Shown here: in pieces, positions 27,600-36,243 of the stretch
Layout: the number at the start of each line of letters is the position of its first letter
How positions within the stretch are numbered: position 1 is the first letter of the stretch
NCBI GenBank assembly: GCA_934255405.1
Contig: CAKQNT010000010.1
Span: 1-64,000, forward strand
Direction: 5' to 3'
Origin: an uncultured Alphaproteobacteria bacterium
Lineage (GTDB): Bacteria; Pseudomonadota; Alphaproteobacteria; RF32; CAG-239
Length of the DNA: 64,000 nucleotides
Notes under the pieces: model-generated
Told to the model about the DNA's origin: nothing
The model's database searches: none
What the model saw: only the letters and a program-made list of their open reading frames with translations
Position numbers and translations under genes: made by a program

Positions 27600-29021
27600 C
27601 TATTTTTCAACCGGCAGATAAATGGTAAAGGTGGTGCCGTTATAGCCGTTGGAATTAACGGTTAGGTTTCCACGGTGCCGCAACATAATGTGCTTGGCAA
27701 TCGCCAAACCTAATCCTGTTCCTTTGACATTCAAGTCCTTGTGTTCTTGACAACGATAAAAACGCTCGGTAAGGCGCGCTAATTTTTCCGGCTCAATTTT
27801 TGGACCTTTGTTATTGACAGAGATTGCTACCGCGGCGCCGTCTGCAACCTTAAAGCTTTTGGAAAGAGGAATGCTATCGACGTTTTTGAGATGGATGGTA
27901 ATATCGGTGCCGGAAAGACCGTATTTTACCGCATTGTCGGTCAAATTCTGCACGACCTGCTTAATTTGCGCTCTATCGCCGATTACCGGCGGCAGTGTTT
28001 CATCTTTGAGGAGACGAATTTTCATTTCACGTTCACCGGCCTTAAGCGACAACGCTTCTACAACCTCATTGGCAATATCAGTAACATCTACCTTGTCTTC
28101 AGGGTGTTGGTTCTGATTGAGCTCAATTTTGGATAAGGACAACAGGTTTTCTATAAGAGAAGACATATATTCCGCCTGCTCGGCCATAATCTTCAAAAAA
28201 TTTTCCTGCGCTTGCGGGTCATTTTTGGCAGAAGTCTGCAGGGTTTCTATAAAACCGGAGATAATTGACAACGGAGTGCGCAACTCGTGGCTGGCATTGG
28301 CAACAAAGTCCGATTGCATTTTTTCAATCTTAAGGGACTTGGTCATATCATAAACCGAAATCACGGCAACCGCCTTGCCTTTGGAAATCCACGGCAGCTG
28401 CTTGATATGAGCATAGAATTTTTGACTATCGGCGCCGCCGGTATAAAAAATCAGATTTTCTGACTTGCTCTCTTTGTTAAGCACTTTGCCGACCGAATTG
28501 ATAAAGTTATTGGATTGGAACAGCTTATCTATGTTTTTATCGGTGATGTTTTTGCCAAACGCGGTACGCGCCGATAAATTTGCCCCCAGTATATTGCCGG
28601 AACGATCAATTACCAGAATCGGATCGGGCAAGCTGTCAAGAACCGCGGTATCTGAAATAGTCTGTGCCTCTAAAACATCGGTCTTTTGCGCCCAAAAACG
28701 ATGCATAGCGTTAATCGCATCGACAAGCGCCTGCGCGTCTTTTTCAGAAAGTTTCATCGCTTTTTCGTCAACATCGGCGCCGCCGGCCATTGAGGAAACA
28801 TAGCGGCGAATTTGTTGCAACTCAAACATCAGCGGAAACAAGATAACCACATTAAACAAGACAACCGCTGCCAGAGAGATAACCGCCAGCAGGGGATCAA
28901 CCAAATGAAACGCCGACAACACAATAAAAACCATGGCGGTGGGAAAGCTCAAAAACAAAACCTGTTTGGCAAAATTGGCGTTTTGCTCAATTCCTAAAGA
29001 TTTTCGGGCGTGTTCAAACAT
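27600..29021 (-). CDS. PhoR-like sensor histidine kinase
   Basis: Membrane sensor kinase of a two-component system. The 473 residues have two adjacent membrane helices (about 22-45 and 48-68), a PAS domain (about 130-230, with DPILVIDRSGNILGANL), and a HisKA domain with the phospho-acceptor His in ANASHELRTPLS (near 246). The HATPase domain has NLTDNAVKYG, and the G box is KGTGLGLAIAKHI. PhoR-type kinases sense phosphate through PhoU/Pst, but no phoB, phoU or pst gene is present here. The kinase is therefore unpaired in this window and its signal is unknown. Confidence 0.9.
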   Translation of the reverse strand: MFEHARKSLGIEQNANFAKQVLFLSFPTAMVFIVLSAFHLVDPLLAVISLAAVVLFNVVILFPLMFELQQIRRYVSSMAGGADVDEKAMKLSEKDAQALVDAINAMHRFWAQKTDVLEAQTISDTAVLDSLPDPILVIDRSGNILGANLSARTAFGKNITDKNIDKLFQSNNFINSVGKVLNKESKSENLIFYTGGADSQKFYAHIKQLPWISKGKAVAVISVYDMTKSLKIEKMQSDFVANASHELRTPLSIISGFIETLQTSAKNDPQAQENFLKIMAEQAEYMSSLIENLLSLSKIELNQNQHPEDKVDVTDIANEVVEALSLKAGEREMKIRLLKDETLPPVIGDRAQIKQVVQNLTDNAVKYGLSGTDITIHLKNVDSIPLSKSFKVADGAAVAISVNNKGPKIEPEKLARLTERFYRCQEHKDLNVKGTGLGLAIAKHIMLRHRGNLTVNSNGYNGTTFTIYLPVEK

Positions 29022-29116
29022 AATTGCATCCTATATCTTGTAAAAAAAACTGGACGGAACTTTTTATTATATTAATATATAACAAGTTTAAAAATACTAA
29101 AGATTTTTGAGTGATT

Positions 29117-31792
29117 ATGACTGATACTTCCGCTAATATAACCCCTTTGATGTCTCAATATTTGCAGATTAAGAGCGAACATAAAGATTATCTGCTGTTT
29201 TATCGCATGGGCGATTTTTATGAATTGTTTTTTGAGGACGCGATTACCGCCTCCAAAGCTTTGGACATTGCCCTAACCAAGCGAGGCAAATGCGAAGGAC
29301 AAGATATTCCGATGTGCGGAGTGCCGTTTCATGCCTATGAGAGCTATTTGGCAAAGCTTATACGTCAGGGGTTTAAGGTGGCAATTTGCGAGCAGGTTGA
29401 GGATCCGCAAGAAGCCAAAAAACGCGGTTATAAAGCTATTGTAAAACGCGAGGTTATTCGCTTGGTTACAGCCGGAACGCTCACCGAAGAACCGCTGTTA
29501 GACGCCAAAAAGAACAACTTTTTGCTCACCATTGCCAAACTTAATGATAATTTGGGGCTGGCGTGGCTGGACATATCAACCGGAGACTTCTTTTTGCAAG
29601 AAGCGGGATTAAAGGCTCGCGACGAAGCAGTTGTTCTAAACGGCATACTCTCGCGCCTGAATCCGGTGGAAATCGTAGTTGCCGACGCTTATCTGCAAAA
29701 TCCGCAGATTTTTGGAGTGCTGAACTCTTGCCGCGACCAACTATCGGTTTTGCCAGCGGCGAGATTTAACAGCGAAAATGCCGCCAAGCGCCTAAAAGAT
29801 GTGTATAAGGTTGATACCTTAGACGCATTTGGCAGTTTTAGCCGCGCAGAAGTTGCCGCGGCCGGAGTGCTGCTTGACTACGTGGAAAGCACGCAAAAAG
29901 GCAAATTTCCACTAATTCAGCGCCCGCAAAAAGTGACCGAAAATCAGATTATGGAGATTGACGGCGCCACTCGCCGCTCTCTGGAGCTGATTGACTCGCT
30001 AAGCGGCGACAAGTCCGCTTCTCTACTCGGAGTGATTGATTGCACGGTTACCGGCGCCGGCGGAAGACTTTTGGCTTCACGCATAGCTAACCCGCTTAAG
30101 GACATCTGCGCCATTAACGCCCGACTTGATGCGGTGGAGTTTTTTGCCACTTTTCATAATATGCGGCAAGACTTGCGACAAATTCTTAAAGCTTGTCCGG
30201 ATATTGAGCGAGCCGTTTCTCGCTTGTGTCTCGGACGCGGCGGCCCCAGAGATTTGGCAAATATAAAAATTGCTTTAGCCGTGGTTCCGGCTTTGCGAAA
30301 CCTTTTGCGCGGAGAAGGAACAGCAATATCCGGACAGCCGGAAGCCGTAAAGAAAATTGCCGCAGATTTGGGAGAACATTCTCATCTGGTTGCCAACCTG
30401 CAATCTGCCCTGGAAGATGATTTGCCGTTGTTGGCGCGTGATGGCGGATTTGTGCGCGAAGGATATTCGGCGGCCTTAGATGAAGTAAAACGTCTCAAGA
30501 ACGACAGCCACAAATTGATTGTGGAATTGCAGGCAAAATATGCCGAAACCACGGGAATTGCCAACCTCAAAATTAAATTTAATAATGTAATCGGCTATTT
30601 TATTGAGGTTCAAAGTAAATTTGCCACTCAAATGCTGGAGGACAAGCAGTTTATTCACCGGCAGTCGGTACTAAACGCATCTCGTTTTACAACCGTAGAA
30701 TTGAGCGAGCTGGAAGATAAAATCCGCGGAGCCGCAGACAAGGCTCTGGCTATGGAACTAGAGATTTTTGAGCAATTGGTGCAAGATGTTCGCGTTTATT
30801 GCGACGACATATTAAAAACCGCAAAAGCCATGGCTCGGCTTGATGTGGCGGCGGCGTTGGCTGATTTGGCCGTAGAGAAAAACTATTGTCGACCAATAAT
30901 TGACAATTCCATGGCGTTTGAAGTTAAAGACGGAAGACATCCGGTGGTTGAGGCATCGATTAACAAAACCGGCAACGGAAGTTTTGTGGGAAATGATTGC
31001 GAGCTGAACGAACAAAAAGGACGATTGTGGCTAATTACGGGGCCCAATATGGCTGGTAAATCAACATTTTTGCGACAAAACGCGATTATTGCCGTAATGG
31101 CGCAAATGGGATCTTTTGTTCCCTGCTCGGCTGCTCATATCGGAGTTATAGACAAGATATTTTCCAGAGTTGGAGCCAGTGACGATTTGGCCAGAGGGCG
31201 CTCGACCTTTATGGTGGAGATGGTGGAAACCGCGGCAATTTTGAATCAGGCAGACGAACGCTCTTTTGTGATTCTTGATGAGATAGGACGAGGCACCGCC
31301 ACCTTTGACGGACTTTCAATTGCTTGGGCGGTAGTAGAACATCTGCATGATGTGAATAAGTGCCGCACGTTGTTTGCAACACACTACCACGAACTGACCG
31401 CACTAACCTCAAAATTATCGCAAATGACTCTGCACTGCATGAAGATAAAAGAATTTAATGATGAAGTGGTGTTTTTGCATGAGGTGATAGACGGCGCGGC
31501 AGATCGGAGCTATGGCATTCATGTGGCCAAGCTGGCAGGACTGCCCAAAGCAGTGCTTAAGCGCTCGGAACAAGTTTTGCAACATTTGGAAAAAAATGAT
31601 AAAGGCGGCTCAATGCAAGAACTGGCCGATGATTTGCCGTTGTTTGCGGCAGTGAGAGAAAAAACCGAAACCAAGCAATTTTGCTCGCCGGCGCTTGAGG
31701 CATTGGAGCAGATTAATCCAGATGATTTGAGCCCCAAACAGGCGCTGGAAAAACTTTATGAACTAAAAAATCTGCAAACAGAAAAAAATTAG
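29117..31792 (+). CDS. mutS: DNA mismatch repair protein MutS
   Basis: Recognises mismatches and small loops and starts repair. The 891 residues have the mismatch-binding motif YRMGDFYELFFEDA (Phe-x-Glu, near residue 35), connector and lever domains, and an ATPase with Walker A GPNMAGKSTFLRQ (near 645), Walker B FVILDEIGRGT (near 720) and the signature DDLARGRSTF. A C-terminal helical tail (EALEQINPDDLSPKQALE) resembles the dimer/MutL region. I chose the ATG at 29117; a GTG two codons upstream is also possible. Confidence 0.97.
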   Translation: MTDTSANITPLMSQYLQIKSEHKDYLLFYRMGDFYELFFEDAITASKALDIALTKRGKCEGQDIPMCGVPFHAYESYLAKLIRQGFKVAICEQVEDPQEAKKRGYKAIVKREVIRLVTAGTLTEEPLLDAKKNNFLLTIAKLNDNLGLAWLDISTGDFFLQEAGLKARDEAVVLNGILSRLNPVEIVVADAYLQNPQIFGVLNSCRDQLSVLPAARFNSENAAKRLKDVYKVDTLDAFGSFSRAEVAAAGVLLDYVESTQKGKFPLIQRPQKVTENQIMEIDGATRRSLELIDSLSGDKSASLLGVIDCTVTGAGGRLLASRIANPLKDICAINARLDAVEFFATFHNMRQDLRQILKACPDIERAVSRLCLGRGGPRDLANIKIALAVVPALRNLLRGEGTAISGQPEAVKKIAADLGEHSHLVANLQSALEDDLPLLARDGGFVREGYSAALDEVKRLKNDSHKLIVELQAKYAETTGIANLKIKFNNVIGYFIEVQSKFATQMLEDKQFIHRQSVLNASRFTTVELSELEDKIRGAADKALAMELEIFEQLVQDVRVYCDDILKTAKAMARLDVAAALADLAVEKNYCRPIIDNSMAFEVKDGRHPVVEASINKTGNGSFVGNDCELNEQKGRLWLITGPNMAGKSTFLRQNAIIAVMAQMGSFVPCSAAHIGVIDKIFSRVGASDDLARGRSTFMVEMVETAAILNQADERSFVILDEIGRGTATFDGLSIAWAVVEHLHDVNKCRTLFATHYHELTALTSKLSQMTLHCMKIKEFNDEVVFLHEVIDGAADRSYGIHVAKLAGLPKAVLKRSEQVLQHLEKNDKGGSMQELADDLPLFAAVREKTETKQFCSPALEALEQINPDDLSPKQALEKLYELKNLQTEKN

Positions 31793-31890
31793 GCAACGCC
31801 GACAAGGCAAAATCTTTGAATATCAAACTGTTAAATAACGGTAATATTTTACCGCTGATTAACCCATTAAAAATCAATGATATTTTGTTG

Positions 31891-31918
31891 TTGACAACAA
31901 TGTTTTTTCCTGTATATT
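31891..31918 (+). promoter_or_regulatory. rplM-rpsI promoter
   Basis: TTGACA (31891-31896) and TATATT (31913-31918) are separated by 16 bases, about 43 bases before the rplM start. This is a strong vegetative promoter. Confidence 0.75.
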
Positions 31919-31961
31919 GAGCAGCGAATTAATTAACCAATCTTTTATAGAGAGAAAAACT

Positions 31962-32426
31962 ATGAACACATATGCAACCAAACCCTCGGATATCGAGAGA
32001 AAATGGTACGTAGTTGATGCTCAAGGTGTTGTTTTGGGTCGTTTGTCTGCTCAGATTGCAAAAATTTTGCAAGGCAAAAACAAACCTAACTACATCAGCA
32101 ACATTGACTGCGGCGACTATGTCGTTGTTATCAACGCTGACAAAGTTAAACTTACCGGTCGCAAAATGACTGATAAGCGCTATTTTAAACACACCGGCTG
32201 GATTGGCGGTATTAAAGAAACTACTCCTGCCAAGATTTTGGCCGGCAAGTTTCCGGAAAGAGTTATCATCAAAGCTGTTGAGCGCATGATCTCTCGCAAC
32301 CCGATGGGTCGCCAGCAGATGACCAAGCTCAAAGTTTATGCCGGTGAGAATCATCCGCATACTGCCCAGAACCCGATTGTTTTGGACATGGAAGCAATGA
32401 ACGCTAAGAATAAGAGGAGCAAATAA
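31962..32426 (+). CDS. rplM: 50S ribosomal protein L13
   Basis: Early-assembly protein of the large ribosomal subunit. The 154 residues show the family core: KWYVVDAQGVVLGRLSAQIA, GDYVVVINADKVKLTGRKM, RYFKHTGWIGG and the late RMISRNPMGRQ. I chose the ATG at 31962 because AGAGAGAAA lies just upstream and L13 starts here (MNTYATKPSDIERKW). Two bases separate it from rpsI, the conserved L13-S9 operon. Confidence 0.97.
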   Translation: MNTYATKPSDIERKWYVVDAQGVVLGRLSAQIAKILQGKNKPNYISNIDCGDYVVVINADKVKLTGRKMTDKRYFKHTGWIGGIKETTPAKILAGKFPERVIIKAVERMISRNPMGRQQMTKLKVYAGENHPHTAQNPIVLDMEAMNAKNKRSK

Positions 32427-32428
32427 TC

Positions 32429-32917
32429 ATGGCTGAGAAATTAGAATCTTTGAAAGACCTTAAAAAGGCCTCGGTCAAAGCCGAATCTGCTGCTGTTGAA
32501 GCTGCTCCGCGCAAAGCAAAGAAAGACAAACAAGGTCGTTCTTATGCTACCGGTAAACGTAAAGACGCTGTTGCTCGCGTATGGATTATGCCGGGTAAAG
32601 GTGTAATCACCATCAACGAGAAATCTATTGACCAATATTTTGCTCGTCCGGTTTTGAAAATGATTATCAACCAGCCGTTTGAAGTTGCTAACCGCGTTAA
32701 TGAATTTGACGTTGTATGCACTGTTAAGGGCGGTGGTTTGTCCGGACAGGCCGGCGCTATCAAACACGGCATTTCTAAGGCTCTGAATGAATATGAGCCG
32801 GAATTGCGTGCTTGCTTGAAAAAAGCCGGTTTCTTGACTCGTGATGACAGAACTGTTGAGCGTAAGAAATATGGTAAGGCTAAGGCTCGCCGTTCTTACC
32901 AGTTCAGCAAACGTTAA
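32429..32917 (+). CDS. rpsI: 30S ribosomal protein S9
   Basis: Small-subunit protein whose C-terminal tail reaches the P-site tRNA. The 162 residues have an Ala/Lys-rich N-terminal extension of about 35 residues, common in alphaproteobacteria, then SYATGKRKDAVARVWI, the GGGLSGQAGAIKHGI segment, and the invariant basic end KARRSYQFSKR. It is followed by a strong terminator. Confidence 0.97.
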   Translation: MAEKLESLKDLKKASVKAESAAVEAAPRKAKKDKQGRSYATGKRKDAVARVWIMPGKGVITINEKSIDQYFARPVLKMIINQPFEVANRVNEFDVVCTVKGGGLSGQAGAIKHGISKALNEYEPELRACLKKAGFLTRDDRTVERKKYGKAKARRSYQFSKR

Positions 32918-32946
32918 TTGGTATCAAGAAAATATCCGATATTTTC

Positions 32947-32978
32947 AATGGGTTGCAAGAAATTGCAACCCATTTTTT
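32947..32978 (+). terminator. Terminator of the rplM-rpsI operon
   Basis: A perfect 12-bp stem (32947-32958 with 32963-32974) with a GAAA tetraloop is followed by a T-run. Confidence 0.95.
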
Positions 32979-33089
32979 GTATTTACATAATCTTCACACA
33001 ACCAATGACAACCTTAGTTATATTTAATTTTTCATTATTTTAAGCAAATTTGAGGGTAAAATGGAAAAAATATTGAAATGAATATTTAC

Positions 33090-33118
33090 TTGAATTTTTA
33101 ATTTATAGATAATATAAT
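33090..33118 (+). promoter_or_regulatory. hipBA promoter
   Basis: TTGAAT (33090-33095), a 17-base spacer and TATAAT (33113-33118) lie about 40 bases before the hipB start. The -10 element is inside the first operator-like repeat. Confidence 0.7.
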
Positions 33119-33165
33119 ATCTTTAAGTTAGCAAAAAAGAAAATTAGGGATAATATAATGTCTTT
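33108..33165 (+). promoter_or_regulatory. Two operator-like repeats for HipB
   Basis: GATAATATAAT(A/G)TCTTT occurs at 33108-33124 and 33149-33165, identical at 16 of 17 bases and 41 bases apart. The first covers the -10 box and the second covers the hipB start codon. The first has GATA/TATC ends around six bases, a partly palindromic shape expected of a HipB-type dimer site. This fits autorepression. Confidence 0.6.
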
Positions 33166-33457
33166 TATTCTGAAATCACCGCAAGAAATTATGCAAGATA
33201 TTGCTCTTAAGGCCAAACACAAACGTTTGGAGCAAAATTTAACCCAACAAGGGTTAGCCGCTCGTTCCGGTGTAAGTTTGGGGACCATCAAACGTTTTGA
33301 GCGTTTTGGCGAAATATCTCTCAAATCCTTGATTGATATTGCATTGGCTTTAGGCTGCTTGGGTGATTTTGAAGAACTATTTTCCATCAACCAAACACCG
33401 CAGAGTCTGTTTGGCAATAGCACCGATAAACAGCGTAAGAGAGGAACAATCAAATGA
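33158..33457 (+). CDS. hipB: HipB-like XRE-family antitoxin
   Basis: Small DNA-binding protein of 99 residues that should neutralise the HipA toxin and repress the operon. The XRE helix-turn-helix is clear (about 22-78): RLEQNLTQQGLAARSGVSLGT followed by IKRFERFGEISLKSLIDIALAL. The C-terminal tail is basic and Gln-rich. The hipA start overlaps its stop by four bases. Two near-identical sites lie in its promoter and at its own start. Confidence 0.85.
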   Translation: MSFILKSPQEIMQDIALKAKHKRLEQNLTQQGLAARSGVSLGTIKRFERFGEISLKSLIDIALALGCLGDFEELFSINQTPQSLFGNSTDKQRKRGTIK

Positions 33458-34626
33458 GATTAAATGTATTTTTGAATGCTTATGGCAACAGGCTGTTTGT
33501 CGGGGTTTTAGAAGAGCAAAACAAACGGACGTTTTTTGAATATGCTCCGGAATTCTTAAAGAAAAATATTCCGTTATCGCCATTTATGTTGCCCCTAAAG
33601 CAACAGGTTTATGAAGACGAAAAATATACCTTTGACGGCTTGTATGGCGTGTTTAACGATAGCCTGCCGGATGGTTGGGGCTGTTTGCTGCTTGATAGAA
33701 AATTGCAAAAGAAAGGTTTGAGCTACAATGCTATTACGCCTTTGCAGCGTTTATCTTTTATTGGATTGAATGCAATGGGAGCTCTGGAATATGAGCCGAT
33801 AACCGAAATTGATAAGGAATTTATGGGAGATATAGTGCTTGATGCCTTATCAATGGAGGCAGGAAAGATTTTACAAGGTAACAGTTCAGACGTTTTAGAT
33901 GAACTTTTGAGCCTTAATGGTTTTTCTGCAGGGGCAAGACCAAAGATTGTCGCTTTGGTTTCAAAAGACAAACAAACATTGATACACGGCAGTATTACCC
34001 AAGAGAACTTTGAGCCCTGGCTGATAAAGTTTAATTCTTCACTGGATGATAAAGATATTGGGGCAAAAGAATATATCTATTCACTAATGGCAAAGGATGC
34101 GGGTATTGATATGCCTGAAACATATCTGTTTCCATCCAAAAGCAGTAACGGACATTTTGGCGTAAAGCGTTTTGACCGCACACCCGAGGGTAAGGTTCAT
34201 ATTCATACCGCTTGCGGATTGTTACACGCCAGCCACCGATTTGCCTCAATGGACTACACATCGCTCTTGAAACTAACGGCTATTTTAACCAAAGATGTTC
34301 GTGAAGTTGAAAAAATGGTGCGACTGATGATATTTAATGTAAAATCAGGAAATAAAGACGACCACAGTAAAAACTTTTCCTTTATGCTAACCAAAGACAA
34401 TATTTGGAAAATGACACCGGCATACGATTTGACGCCATCAGAAGGGATAAACGGCGAGCAGACGTCTATGGTAAACGGCAAAGGAAAAGATATTAGTGCC
34501 GATGATTTTATCAAAACAGCCGAGCCCTTTGGCTTTGATGCTAAAAAGGTTAATGAGATAATAGAACAGACAAACGATGCACTGTCTAATTACAAAAAAT
34601 ATGCAAAAGACGTCGGCTTAAAATAA
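33454..34626 (+). CDS. hipA: HipA-family serine/threonine kinase toxin
   Basis: Kinase toxin of a type II system; characterised HipA proteins phosphorylate aminoacyl-tRNA synthetases such as GltX and stop growth. The 390 residues have an N-terminal domain (GVLEEQNKRTFFEYAPEFL), LPDGWG, the ATP-loop-like GFSAGARPKIVAL, and the strand WLIKFNS. VKRFDR, CGLLHASHRF, the catalytic loop GNKDDHSKNFSFM and PAYDLTPS follow. All kinase motifs appear intact. A gltX gene lies in this window, but the target of this protein is unknown. Confidence 0.88.
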   Translation: MRLNVFLNAYGNRLFVGVLEEQNKRTFFEYAPEFLKKNIPLSPFMLPLKQQVYEDEKYTFDGLYGVFNDSLPDGWGCLLLDRKLQKKGLSYNAITPLQRLSFIGLNAMGALEYEPITEIDKEFMGDIVLDALSMEAGKILQGNSSDVLDELLSLNGFSAGARPKIVALVSKDKQTLIHGSITQENFEPWLIKFNSSLDDKDIGAKEYIYSLMAKDAGIDMPETYLFPSKSSNGHFGVKRFDRTPEGKVHIHTACGLLHASHRFASMDYTSLLKLTAILTKDVREVEKMVRLMIFNVKSGNKDDHSKNFSFMLTKDNIWKMTPAYDLTPSEGINGEQTSMVNGKGKDISADDFIKTAEPFGFDAKKVNEIIEQTNDALSNYKKYAKDVGLK

Positions 34627-35286
34627 AAATCCCTGAAATGTTAAACTTTTCTATCCATTCCGACAAAGTTTAACTTTTGTTCCGTGGCATTTGGGGAGAA
34701 ATGGAATTTATCGGCAGGACAAAAGAGCTTGTATTTAATATTTGGCAATAGACCATCCGATTGTATATTGAGCGACTCGTAAAAATGTGATATAGTGATA
34801 GCTGTTAATATATATAGTTGTTTATTATTTTGAACATAACCCACCTACGGTGGCTATATATATGGGGTATTGGGATTGGCTGTCTTGATACTTACTGCGA
34901 AAGCGGTTTTATAGCCCTGCAGGCATACGAGAGAGAAACATGTTTTTTCTTTTGTGCGGTTAAATTGTAAAATCTCAATCATAAAAAGTTATGCAGTTTA
35001 TGATTGGGGCTTGAGAAACTAGAAATAACAACAAAAATGTCTAAAGATATTATTGTTGATTATATGGAAGAATGAAAAGAGTAGTTTGGATAGAGAGGAA
35101 TTGACCTTTCGGTGCTTTTGTCACTGGACACATTGGCTGTTGCTGCCACGTCCCCCCATTTCGATAGATTTGGGCTTAGTAGAATTCCAAAACGAAAATT
35201 CATTATGGAAATGTAATCAGATAATATTCAAGTAAACATCGGCGTTGTGAAATATAGGGACTCAAGTTGTCTAAATCTTATTGATT
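34627..35286. other. 660-base AT-rich noncoding stretch with hairpins
   Basis: No ORF here looks real. A 10-bp inverted repeat (34640-34649 with 34665-34674) follows hipA and is trailed by TTTTG, a possible weak terminator. Further on is a short CCACC/GGTGG hairpin (34841-34853) and a perfect 10-bp stem with an 11-base loop (34976-34985 with 34997-35006). It could encode a small RNA or be a relic of an inserted element. I recognise no tRNA, CRISPR or insertion-sequence ends in it. Confidence 0.4.
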
Positions 35287-36078
35287 ATGACAACAAAGAA
35301 CTATAGCAACATGATGGTTTTCGCCGGCGGTTACGACGGTGAAATGGTTGCCATTATCAATGCTTGCCGTGAGGCAGGTATTGAAGTCGTTGATAAACAT
35401 CTCGGCTGGGGTGCGGCGGCATCTGCTTATTCTGAAGAAATCGCAGCGGCGGTTTCTGAAGATAAGATTCCGGTTCTCGTTGAGCTTACGCTCGACATAG
35501 AGGTGCCTAGCACTTCTATCGTTGTGGATCACCACAACGAGAATGCAGGGAAGCCGGCATCAATCCTGCAGGTCTTAGACTTGTTGGGAATGGAGCCAAG
35601 CCGTGAGCAACAGCTCATTGCAGCCAACGACTGCGGTTATATCCCAGGAATGTTAGCACTTGGTGCTACGCCTGAGGAGATAGCAGCGGTTCGCATGGCT
35701 GACCGTGCCGCTCAAGGCATCACTCCTGAACAGGAGGCAGAAGCTGAGCGCGCTATTGCCGAGGCTAAAATTGTCAATGGAGTAACCATCGTGAAGATGG
35801 CTCACTCTAAGACAGCAACGGTCTGTGACCGTCTTTTCGACCCCGAAAAGGAGCAGCGCCTGCTGATTATTTCGGGAGATGGAGAGAGCAATTTCTTCGG
35901 TAACGGAGAATTGTGTATGGCTCTCCAAGGGAAGAAGACCGGAAAAACGCCAGAAGGTTGGGATACATATTCCAACTTTGGCGGCTGGGTCGGAGGAAAT
36001 CTTCCGACATCGGGTTTCTGGGGCGGCTACGCAGATCAGAACAAGATCACTCGTTTTGTGACTGAGTGGTTCTTGTAA
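35287..36078 (+). CDS. DHH-motif protein of unknown function
   Basis: A 263-residue cytoplasmic protein I do not recognise. It has SIVVDHHNEN near residues 78-86 and AANDCGYIPG near 112-121, which recall motifs of DHH phosphoesterases. It ends in a Gly/Asn/Trp-rich part (FGGWVGGNLPTSGFWGGYAD). The fit to DHH enzymes is partial, so a phosphodiesterase role is only a guess. Codon choice looks unlike its neighbours (many CTC, GGT and GAG codons in a window otherwise rich in TTG and AAA), and no Shine-Dalgarno precedes the ATG at 35287. Both suggest acquisition from another lineage. Confidence 0.6.
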   Translation: MTTKNYSNMMVFAGGYDGEMVAIINACREAGIEVVDKHLGWGAAASAYSEEIAAAVSEDKIPVLVELTLDIEVPSTSIVVDHHNENAGKPASILQVLDLLGMEPSREQQLIAANDCGYIPGMLALGATPEEIAAVRMADRAAQGITPEQEAEAERAIAEAKIVNGVTIVKMAHSKTATVCDRLFDPEKEQRLLIISGDGESNFFGNGELCMALQGKKTGKTPEGWDTYSNFGGWVGGNLPTSGFWGGYADQNKITRFVTEWFL

Positions 36079-36085
36079 AAATAAA

Positions 36086-36121
36086 GAAAGGGGAGGAAGA
36101 AATTCCTCGCCTTTCTTTTTT
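36086..36121. terminator. Terminator after the DHH-motif gene
   Basis: GAAAGG, a mismatched base, GAGGAA, loop GAAA, then TTCCTC and CCTTTC followed by six T. An A-rich left flank could also let it act on the minus strand for the next gene. Confidence 0.85.
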
Positions 36122-36243
36122 GCTTGCTTATAAACATTATTGCTTGCAAATTTTTGGGAGAGATATTATTAGGCGGTTTAGTCACAGACTTATTGCCAGC
36201 GCTATTTATAGAAACAAGATAAAGAGAAACTGGCGAGATTTTT

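Noticed and set aside
31842..31857. Terminator after mutS
   Set aside because: CGGTAA-TATT-TTACCG is a short hairpin without a following T-run.
34841..34853. tRNA-like hairpin
   Set aside because: A single five-base stem with no other cloverleaf arms.
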